Source: Burkholderiaceae bacterium DAT-1 (GTDB lineage Bacteria; Pseudomonadota; Gammaproteobacteria; Burkholderiales; Chitinimonadaceae). From it: DNA of 64,000 bases. Each line of letters begins with the position of its first letter. Positions within the stretch are counted from its first letter, which is position 1. The notes beneath the pieces are model-generated. The model searched no databases and was not told the DNA's origin. It was given only the letters and a program-made list of their open reading frames with translations. Positions 57,297-64,000 of the stretch are shown one piece after another. The stretch is from NCBI GenBank assembly GCA_019084025.1, contig JAHRBI010000002.1:248001-312000 (forward strand). The letters are read 5' to 3'. The position numbers were made by a program, and so were the translations under genes.

Positions 57297-58253
57297 TTAG
57301 AGTCCGGACAGCTCCTTGATGTGCGCCGTCACGCTGCGCGAGAGCGATGAAAGGTCGTACCCGCCCTCCAGCGTCGACACCACGCGGCCATTGCCATGGC
57401 GGTCAGCCACGTCCATCAGCTGTCGGGTGACCCACGCGTAATCATCCTCGACCAGCCCGATCGAGCCCATATCGTCTTCGATATGCGCGTCGAAGCCTGC
57501 CGAAATCAGAATCAGATCGGGCTTGAATGCATCCAGCGCCGGTATCCACTGTTCGGTGACCGCATTGCGGAATCCCTCGCTGCGGCAGGCGCGCTTGAGC
57601 GGCACGTTCACCATATTCGGCCCCATCGGCACGTCGCCGCTATAGGGGTAGAAGGGATGCTGGAAGGTGGACACCATCAGCACGCGGTCGTTATCGTGGA
57701 AAATCTCTTCGGTGCCATTGCCATGATGGACGTCGAAATCGGCAATTGCCACGCGCTGCGCACCGAGCTTCAGTGCCCAAGCTGCACCCACGGCGACATT
57801 ATTGAAAAAGCAGAAGCCCATCGCACGCTTGGACTCGGCGTGATGGCCGGGCGGACGTGTGGCGCAGAACGCATTGCGGGCCTGTCCATCCATCACCAGC
57901 TCGACCGCCTTGCACACCGCACCGGCACCGCGCAGGGCGGCTCGTAGCGTATGTGGCGTCATCGCGGTATCGGGGTCGACGTGGGCAATGCCGTGTGCGG
58001 GCGAGGTGTTTTCCAGATGCTCGATATAGCTGGGCGCATGTACGCGGGCCAGCTGTTCCGGCGTTGCCAGCGGGGCTTCGTGATGATCGAGAAAATCCCA
58101 TACCCCGGCCGACATCAGCCTATCCTGAATGGCGGCCAGCCGGGCGGGTGCCTCCGGATGATGGCTGCCCATATCATGCAGGGCGCAATCCGGATGGGTA
58201 AGGTAAGCCGTGGCGGTGCTTTGACGCACCTTGCGTGTGATCCAGCCCAGCAA
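57297..58253 (-). CDS. Histone-deacetylase-family amidohydrolase
   Basis: A 318-residue zinc enzyme of the HDAC/acetoin-utilisation (AcuC/APAH) superfamily. The catalytic histidine pair is in RPPGHHAES, and the metal site in DFDVHHGNG plus the later SAGFDAH. It deacetylates an acetyl-lysine or acetyl-polyamine; the substrate is unknown. The start is TTG at 58253 with AAGGAG 6 bp upstream. It is transcribed divergently from the moxR operon. Confidence 0.9.
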   Translation of the reverse strand: MLGWITRKVRQSTATAYLTHPDCALHDMGSHHPEAPARLAAIQDRLMSAGVWDFLDHHEAPLATPEQLARVHAPSYIEHLENTSPAHGIAHVDPDTAMTPHTLRAALRGAGAVCKAVELVMDGQARNAFCATRPPGHHAESKRAMGFCFFNNVAVGAAWALKLGAQRVAIADFDVHHGNGTEEIFHDNDRVLMVSTFQHPFYPYSGDVPMGPNMVNVPLKRACRSEGFRNAVTEQWIPALDAFKPDLILISAGFDAHIEDDMGSIGLVEDDYAWVTRQLMDVADRHGNGRVVSTLEGGYDLSSLSRSVTAHIKELSGL

Positions 58254-58399
58254 TGTTGCTCCTTCCGTCGGCGCCGTCAGGGCGCACTATTTTTGTACGG
58301 GTACACAGCCTTGGTGACAAGTGTAGTGCTGTCGGGTCATTATGGGAACGGGGGCCGTAGGCCGTATTGATTTTGCGCAACCGTACAGATGACAAACAG

Positions 58400-59320
58400 A
58401 TGTCTGAAACCCGTTCCTTGATTGCTTCTCTACTGAATCAGCTCGATCAGGTCATACTCGGAAAAACCGATACGATCAGGCTGGCGGTGTGTTGTTTGCT
58501 GGCTGATGGCCACCTCTTGCTTGAAGATGTGCCCGGTGTCGGGAAAACCACATTGGCGCATGCGCTGGCCACTAGTCTGGGGCTGCGATTCCAGCGTATT
58601 CAATTTACCAGCGATATGTTGCCGGCAGATTTGATTGGCGTGTCCATCTACGAGCGCGAGCGCGGCGAATTCCGCTTTCATCCCGGCCCGGTATTCAGTC
58701 AGATTGTGCTGGCAGATGAAATCAACCGGGCTACCCCGCGCACGCAGTCAGCCTTGCTCGAAGCGATGGAAGAGGGACAAGTGACGCTGGATGGCGAAAC
58801 ATACGTGCTACCCGAACCGTTCTTCGTAATCGCCACACAGAATCCCATGCAGCAAACCGGCACATTTGCCTTGCCCGAAAGTCAGCTGGATCGCTTTCTG
58901 ATGCGACTGTCGCTGGGCTACCCCGATCCGGTGGCGGAACGCGCCATGCTGATGGGCGAAAGCCGCCGCGACATGCTGGCGCGTATGCAGGCTGCGGTAT
59001 CGGATGAAGCGATGCGCGAGTTGCGTCAGGCGGTGAAGGCGGTCCATGTATCTATCGCGCTGGTGGACTATGTACAGGCACTGGTGCAAGCCACACGAGA
59101 GCGCGCCGACTGGGTGAACGGATTGTCGCCGCGCGCGGCACTGGGTTTGATTCAGGCGGCCAGAGCACATGCACTGGTGAGCGGCCGCACCTTTGCCGCA
59201 CCTGATGATGTGCAGGCCGTTTTTGTGGCAGTCGCATCGCATCGATTGCAGTCATCCAGTGCCGGTCGGCAGGATGTGGCACAGGTGGCCAGACTGCTGG
59301 CCGAGGTCGCCATTCCGTGA
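58400..59320 (+). CDS. MoxR-type AAA+ ATPase
   Basis: A 306-residue AAA+ chaperone-like ATPase: Walker A DVPGVGKTTLA, Walker B IVLADEINRA, sensor 1 ATQNPMQQ, and a lid domain with the GLSPRAALGLIQAARA block. MoxR proteins work with DUF58/von-Willebrand-type partners to mature or assemble other proteins. First gene of a three-gene operon, overlapping DUF58 by ATGA. ATG 58400 (MSETRSLIAS) was chosen over 58367. Confidence 0.9.
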   Translation: MSETRSLIASLLNQLDQVILGKTDTIRLAVCCLLADGHLLLEDVPGVGKTTLAHALATSLGLRFQRIQFTSDMLPADLIGVSIYERERGEFRFHPGPVFSQIVLADEINRATPRTQSALLEAMEEGQVTLDGETYVLPEPFFVIATQNPMQQTGTFALPESQLDRFLMRLSLGYPDPVAERAMLMGESRRDMLARMQAAVSDEAMRELRQAVKAVHVSIALVDYVQALVQATRERADWVNGLSPRAALGLIQAARAHALVSGRTFAAPDDVQAVFVAVASHRLQSSSAGRQDVAQVARLLAEVAIP

Positions 59321-60294
59321 TGCGCTGGCTGACTTCGCGGGTCCGGGCACGCTGGGCGCGCTGGCTGGCCAAGCAGCATCCCGCCTCGCAAACCAGTGTC
59401 CGAGTCGATGTTCATCATCTCTATTTCTTTGCCAACAAATTGGGGCTCGGCTGGCTGGTGTTGTTGCTGGTGCTGTTTGTATGTGCGGGCAATTACGGAC
59501 TGTCGCTGGTGTATGCGCTGGTGTTTCTACTGGCGTCCGTGTCGCTGGTGTCCACCTTTCATACGGTGCGCGTACTGCTGGGGCTGGAGCTGGTGGCGGG
59601 TCCGCATCGTGATGGCTTTGCCGGCGAGACGGTCGGATTTTCGGTTGTGCTGGTGAATCATCTTCCTGTTGCACGCAGGCAGGTGCGGCTGGTGATGGAG
59701 TCGGTGACGCATTATGTGGACGTGCCAGCCAATGGCCGTGTGCAGGTGAGTTTTGATATTCCGGCGACCCACCGTGGCCCGATGTCCATGCCTCGCCTGA
59801 TGCTGGATAGCGTCTGGCCGCTGGGGCTGTGCCGGGCGTGGAGCTATGCCCGCTTTGCCGTGACCGCGCTAGTGTGGCCCGCACCTGAGCGCCCCGCGCC
59901 TGCATTGCCGGCACGATTGCCCGATGCGCAAGGTGGCGGTCTGGCCAGTGGCTGGGGGCAGGATGACTTTGCTGGCTTGCGGACATTTGCACGGGGTGAT
60001 TCGCCGCGACATGTTGCGTGGCGTGCATCTGCCAGTGGTGAGGCGCTGCTGGTGAAGTGCTTTGAAGGCGAATCAGCCGGTGTCAGCATCTTTTCGTCTG
60101 ATCAAACCGGCTTGAGTGGCGAGGCCGCATTATCTCGCCTGTGTGCCTGGGTGTTGCAGGCAGCCGCCAGTGGACGGCGATTTGCCCTGAATCTCAATGC
60201 TCAACCCATGCTACCCGATGCAGGGCCGCATCATGTCGATGCCTGCTTGCGCCAGCTGGCTCTGTTCGGACTGAATGGGGAGTCGGCTGAATGA
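59317..60294 (+). CDS. DUF58 domain membrane protein
   Basis: A 325-residue protein with two N-terminal transmembrane helices (GLGWLVLLLVLFVCAG and YALVFLLASVSLVSTF) followed by an immunoglobulin-like segment and the DUF58 block (FAGLRTFARGDSPRHVAWRA). It overlaps genes on both sides by 4 bp (ATGA), so moxR-DUF58-transglutaminase is one translationally coupled unit. Confidence 0.88.
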   Translation: MMRWLTSRVRARWARWLAKQHPASQTSVRVDVHHLYFFANKLGLGWLVLLLVLFVCAGNYGLSLVYALVFLLASVSLVSTFHTVRVLLGLELVAGPHRDGFAGETVGFSVVLVNHLPVARRQVRLVMESVTHYVDVPANGRVQVSFDIPATHRGPMSMPRLMLDSVWPLGLCRAWSYARFAVTALVWPAPERPAPALPARLPDAQGGGLASGWGQDDFAGLRTFARGDSPRHVAWRASASGEALLVKCFEGESAGVSIFSSDQTGLSGEAALSRLCAWVLQAAASGRRFALNLNAQPMLPDAGPHHVDACLRQLALFGLNGESAE

Positions 60295-62261
60295 GCGGCT
60301 CACTGGAGCTGGATCGCCCACGCTTTCCCGCCTTGTTGCTGGTGCTGGCTGGGCTGGTGCTATGGCATGTTATCCGGTTACCCGAGTGGCCCATGTTTAC
60401 CGCGCTGGCGCTATTTGCGTGGCGCGGCTGGATGGTAAAAAGCGGCAGGTGGGCGCCCCCGCGCTGGTTGCTGATCTCGATTGGCGTGGTGTTGCTGGGG
60501 GGCGTGTTTGCCAGCGCGCGCGGGGTACCGGGGCGCGATGGCTGTGTGGCCTTGCTGTGCGGACTCAGTGCGATCAAAGCCATGGAGGCGCGTGGTCGGC
60601 GCGATGTACTGCTGCTGATTTTTCTCGGCTATTTTCTAGTCGCCACGCATTTGCTCTACGAAACCGGCTTCGTTCCGGCGGTAGTGCTGTTTGCCGTCGT
60701 ATTGCTGCTGATGGTGCTGCAACTGGCCTGGCATCAGCAGGATAGCCGCGGTAACTGGCAAATGCAGCTGGGGCCGTTACTTAAAACCATTCTGACGATG
60801 GCGCTGCAGGGCGCCCCCTTGCTTGTGCTTCTGTATCTGGTCTTTCCCCGTCTGGATGGTCCGTTGTGGAAACTGCCCGCAGATCGACATCAATCGCGCA
60901 GCGGGCTAGGGGACCAGATGTCGCCGGGTAGCTTTTCCAGTATGGTTCAGGATACATCTGTGGCCTTTCGAAGCGACTTTCAGGGCAAGGTGCCTGATGA
61001 GAGCATGCTGTATTGGCGCGGGCCGGTTCTGGAGTTTTATGACGGCACTACCTGGTTTCGCGAAGCACATGAGCACGAATCACCGGCGCTACCAGAGGCA
61101 ATCGGACAAACGCAGCATTACACAATGCGGCTTGAACCCGGTAGTAGCGGCTGGGTGCCTGCGCTGGATGCGCCAAGTAGCGTGCCAGCAGGTACGACGC
61201 TAACTCCGCTGTGGCAATTACGGCAGAGTGTGCCGGTCAATACGGCCATTCGCTATGAGCTGGATGCTGCGCTGAACTATCGTGCCACGCGTATCGTTCC
61301 GCAGGTTCGCGCCAATAATTTGCGTCTGCCGCAAGGCTTGAATCCCCGCACCAATGCGCTTGCCATGCGTCTGAAGAATCTTCCTGATACATCCCGTGTT
61401 GACGAAGGACTTCGCTTGCTGGCTCTGCAAGGACTGCGTTACACGCTGGAACCGCCGCTTTACCCATCTTCAGCGGTGGATGCCTTTCTGTTTGACGGCA
61501 AGGCAGGCTTTTGTGAACACTTTGCCGGTGCCTATGTGTGGCTGATGCGCGCAGCGGGTGTGCCTGCACGTGTGGTGGGCGGTTATCAGGGCGGGCAGGT
61601 TGAAGGGCATGCTGTGGTGGTGCGCCAGTCCGATGCGCATGCCTGGGCGGAAGTCTGGCTGGAGGGTGAAGGCTGGCGACGTGTCGATCCAACTTTTACG
61701 GTTGCCCCGGCACGTATTCAGCGTGGCTTGCAGGCCGCCGTACCCCAATCCGAATTGCCTTTTATGCTGCGCGATCAGGCTGCCTGGCTGCGTAGTATCG
61801 GTAATGGCATCGCGACACTGAATCGAAGCTGGAGCGAATGGATTGTCGGATTTGATCAGGCACGACAGCGTGCTGTGCTGGAGAAACTCGGGCTGGGTAG
61901 TGGGGTAGATGATGTGTTGCGCAATCTGGTCATTGGCGGATTTACCGTCATGGGCATTGTTGCGGGCTGGATCATGTGGCCGCGCAGCGGTAAGTCGCTC
62001 GATTCCGCTGACAAAATCTGGGTCAAGGTCAGGCGCCGGATGCGCCGAGCGGGTATGACTGTCTCTGAGGCCACGGCTCCGCTGAGCGTGCTGGCGATGC
62101 TCAATGAGATAAATCCTGCGGCACAGGCAGCTCACGCTGCCTTGATCCATGCATGGCTGGCGGCGCGGTATGCACCCGTGTCCAGCCAGCATGTGAAGGT
62201 GCTGAAACAGGCGTACCGGGCCTGGCGGCGTGTGTCGCTGCGTCCGTCCCGCCCGCGTTGA
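60291..62261 (+). CDS. DUF3488/transglutaminase-like membrane protein (TgpA-like)
   Basis: A 656-residue inner-membrane protein: five or six N-terminal helices (DUF3488), a periplasmic transglutaminase core with triad C408 (GFCEHFAGAY), H in DAHAWAEVW and D in RRVDPT, then a further transmembrane helix (VIGGFTVMGIVAGWIMW) and a basic cytoplasmic tail. TgpA of Pseudomonas aeruginosa is essential there. It is the final gene of the MoxR operon, and ends adjacent to the convergent thioesterase gene. Confidence 0.9.
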   Translation: MSGSLELDRPRFPALLLVLAGLVLWHVIRLPEWPMFTALALFAWRGWMVKSGRWAPPRWLLISIGVVLLGGVFASARGVPGRDGCVALLCGLSAIKAMEARGRRDVLLLIFLGYFLVATHLLYETGFVPAVVLFAVVLLLMVLQLAWHQQDSRGNWQMQLGPLLKTILTMALQGAPLLVLLYLVFPRLDGPLWKLPADRHQSRSGLGDQMSPGSFSSMVQDTSVAFRSDFQGKVPDESMLYWRGPVLEFYDGTTWFREAHEHESPALPEAIGQTQHYTMRLEPGSSGWVPALDAPSSVPAGTTLTPLWQLRQSVPVNTAIRYELDAALNYRATRIVPQVRANNLRLPQGLNPRTNALAMRLKNLPDTSRVDEGLRLLALQGLRYTLEPPLYPSSAVDAFLFDGKAGFCEHFAGAYVWLMRAAGVPARVVGGYQGGQVEGHAVVVRQSDAHAWAEVWLEGEGWRRVDPTFTVAPARIQRGLQAAVPQSELPFMLRDQAAWLRSIGNGIATLNRSWSEWIVGFDQARQRAVLEKLGLGSGVDDVLRNLVIGGFTVMGIVAGWIMWPRSGKSLDSADKIWVKVRRRMRRAGMTVSEATAPLSVLAMLNEINPAAQAAHAALIHAWLAARYAPVSSQHVKVLKQAYRAWRRVSLRPSRPR

Positions 62262-62720
62262 TCAGGCTGCGGGTGTCTCTTCCGGCCAGTGCGGTAGCTT
62301 GCGGAACATGTCCAGCAATTCACCTTCCATGGCGACAGCAGTATTGGCTTTGGGATCAAAAACCACGAAGGTGACATCGGCATCCGCCACCACCGTATCC
62401 GTCCCTTTCAGGAAAATGCGCTGGCGAATCACGGCACTGCGACGGCCTGCCTTATACATGGCGGTGGCGATATCGAGTTCGTCGTTCATCACTGCGGAGC
62501 GGCGGTAGTTGATGTTGATGTTGACGATCACAAAGGCCAGACCGCTTTTGGCAAACCATTCAAGCTGCCCACCCGCTTCGGTAAATCCCCAGCGAGCCTC
62601 TTCCAGAAACTCCAGATAGCGCGCGTTGTTGACGTGGCCGTAAAGGTCAAGATGGTAGCCGCGCACCTTGATCAGGGTGTGGTGCAGATCGGCGGGCAGC
62701 AGGGTGCTTGAGTCAGACAT
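62262..62720 (-). CDS. Hotdog-fold acyl-CoA thioesterase (4HBT family)
   Basis: A 152-residue hotdog enzyme with the catalytic aspartate motif YHLDLYGHVNNARYLEFLEE of the 4-hydroxybenzoyl-CoA/YbgC group. It hydrolyses acyl- or aroyl-CoA. ATG 62720 (MSDSSTLLPADLHH) with GGAGCC upstream; an in-frame start further upstream is rejected. It abuts the transglutaminase gene tail to tail and is divergent from the AsmA-family gene. Confidence 0.87.
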   Translation of the reverse strand: MSDSSTLLPADLHHTLIKVRGYHLDLYGHVNNARYLEFLEEARWGFTEAGGQLEWFAKSGLAFVIVNININYRRSAVMNDELDIATAMYKAGRRSAVIRQRIFLKGTDTVVADADVTFVVFDPKANTAVAMEGELLDMFRKLPHWPEETPAA

Positions 62721-62848
62721 GTAAGGCTCCTTGTTCGGATGTCCATCATGATAGCCTGTTGTGTAACTGGTATGAAACGAGCGTCTGCTTTGTATATAAG
62801 AACTGTCTCCTATTGGGCATTCCGTCCGCATCTGCAATAATCGCCGCC

Positions 62849-64000
62849 ATGCCGATCAAGGAACTGCCCACGCGCGTCAGGCGCACCGTATATGGAGTCG
62901 CAACCAGTCTTGCACTGGTGGCGGCTTTGCCCCTGTTCAATTTTTCCATGCTATGCGACCGCATTGAGCGAGATACAGCCGATTCGCTAGGACGCAAACT
63001 GGAGATCGGGGCGGTGCGGCTAGCCTTATTGCCTCGCCCGGCGGTGACACTGGAAGAGGTGCATATGCTGGAAGCAGATGGCAAACGGGAATTTGCACGG
63101 TTCCGTTCAGCTCGCTTCTCGCTGGACTGGGCGGCATTGCTGGAAGGCCGTGTGAAACCGGTTGATGCGCGCGTCGAAGGGTTGAAGGCCACCGTTGCGG
63201 TCATGCCTGATGGTCGGCTTAGCTTCGAAGACTTGCTGACTCATCAACCGCAAACCGATCGCCTAGTTTGGCAGCTCAACCGGATTGATCTCGTGGATTC
63301 TGCACTCGACTGGCATGATCAAGGCCTGCAACCCATGCATTTCACACGCGTCGAGATGCATGTCATTCAGCCGGAAAGCGACGATGGCCGGGTAGATATT
63401 GAGGGCAGAGTTGAAGCGCCGGGCTGGGCCGGGGCGCTGAAAGTGCAGAGCGGATTACGCTTTAATCGCAGCCGTCTTACTGCAGACATGAAGGGATTCG
63501 GGCTGTCGATCAACGCCAATACCCCTGAATGGCGCGATGCGCATCTGGACTTGAAGGGCAATCTGACCGCGACGGCCGTCGCGCCGATCAGAACAGCGCT
63601 GCACGATGTGAAGGCTCAGTTCAACGTCAAACACGGTGATCAACTTTGGCGAGCGGGATTTACGACACCGGAAATGCTGGCGGCTGTCACCGGCCTGTCT
63701 ACTGGCGTGTTGCAAGGACAGATTTCCATCAAGGGAACCGATCGCGAAATGGCGGCGGATCTGGATGTTGAAAAGCTTGCCGCTGAGGCAGGTTCGGGCA
63801 ATCTGGTGGCAGATCGGGCAGCGATCAAACTGCGCCTGATGGATAACCTGCAAAATGCCACGCTGGACGTGCAATCCCCATTGCGCCTCGATAGCTGGCA
63901 CAAAGCGACGCTGGAGGGCTTTACGCTGGGTGGTAGCTATCGTCATGTCAATCTGCCTGGCGGGGCGATCAAGGTAGGGCTGAATGGCCGTCTTGCCATT
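62849..64000 (+). CDS. AsmA-family protein (5' part, truncated by the window)
   Basis: An open frame of 384 codons that continues past the window end. An N-terminal anchor helix (YGVATSLALVAALPLFNF) is followed by the AsmA signature: a lipid/OM-assembly-type N-terminal domain with LEIGAVRLALLPRPAVTLEE and LNRIDLVDSALDWHD. Such proteins span or face the periplasm and are linked to phospholipid transport and outer-membrane homeostasis. The start ATG 62849 has no strong Shine-Dalgarno. The C-terminus and full length cannot be judged. Confidence 0.82.
   Translation, partial: MPIKELPTRVRRTVYGVATSLALVAALPLFNFSMLCDRIERDTADSLGRKLEIGAVRLALLPRPAVTLEEVHMLEADGKREFARFRSARFSLDWAALLEGRVKPVDARVEGLKATVAVMPDGRLSFEDLLTHQPQTDRLVWQLNRIDLVDSALDWHDQGLQPMHFTRVEMHVIQPESDDGRVDIEGRVEAPGWAGALKVQSGLRFNRSRLTADMKGFGLSINANTPEWRDAHLDLKGNLTATAVAPIRTALHDVKAQFNVKHGDQLWRAGFTTPEMLAAVTGLSTGVLQGQISIKGTDREMAADLDVEKLAAEAGSGNLVADRAAIKLRLMDNLQNATLDVQSPLRLDSWHKATLEGFTLGGSYRHVNLPGGAIKVGLNGRLAI

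Overview
The window reads as chromosomal DNA of a Gram-negative betaproteobacterium, probably close to Neisseriales/Chitinibacteraceae. That placement is inferred from protein flavour, moderate-high GC, PilS/PilR, YcaQ, YgiQ, SlyX and a full-length MetH; no rRNA or marker gene is present to settle it. Gene density is high. I found no tRNA, rRNA, IS element, prophage or CRISPR array.

Left flank (1-10.98 kb): a FosA-type fosfomycin transferase, a PfkB sugar/nucleoside kinase, a GNAT acetyltransferase, two tandem 934-residue secreted M16 zinc peptidases, a secreted S9 peptidase and a YqiA-like esterase.

Core (11.1-31.0 kb): about 20 kb, all on the minus strand, that looks like an undescribed biosynthetic cluster. 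Operon A (30836 to 21994) encodes a GNAT-like/alpha-oxoamine synthase fusion, a free acyl carrier protein, a fatty acyl-AMP ligase, a Tat-exported gluconate-dehydrogenase-subunit-3-like protein, a GMC (fatty-alcohol-oxidase-like) oxidoreductase, a phytoene-desaturase-like FAD protein and an SDR. A TetR regulator follows. Operon B (20896 to 11104) encodes a NAPE-PLD-like metallo-beta-lactamase protein, a thermostable-hemolysin-family protein, an acyl-adenylate ligase, a TauD-type dioxygenase, a darcynin-like protein, an AurF-like diiron oxygenase, a DHA2 MFS exporter and two overlapping class III aminotransferases. The enzyme set fits activation of a fatty acid, transfer to ACP, decarboxylative condensation with an amino acid, redox tailoring, amine/N-oxygen chemistry and export. 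The product is unknown; a sphingoid-like base or other long-chain amino-ketone is the best guess. The same TGAC-N5-GTCA lattice with 9-bp period occurs upstream of operon A, of tetR and of operon B, and is the likely TetR operator. The two aminotransferases have complementary losses of catalytic residues, which suggests an obligate heterodimer.

Right flank (31.2-64 kb): cobalamin-dependent methionine synthase with a MetR-type box, PepSY and TonB-C-like proteins, DUF1853, SlyX, a methyltransferase, a CsgG-like lipoprotein with a peptidoglycan-binding domain, a DUF4105 outer-membrane protein whose signal-peptide codons form the terminator of the lipoprotein gene before it, YcaQ DNA glycosylase, ArsC, YgiQ radical SAM protein, a MASE1-GGEEF cyclase, two tandem TonB-dependent receptors separated by a possible structured RNA, a DMT exporter, PilS/PilR, a histone-deacetylase-family enzyme, a MoxR-DUF58-transglutaminase operon, a thioesterase, and the 5' part of an AsmA-family gene that runs off the window.
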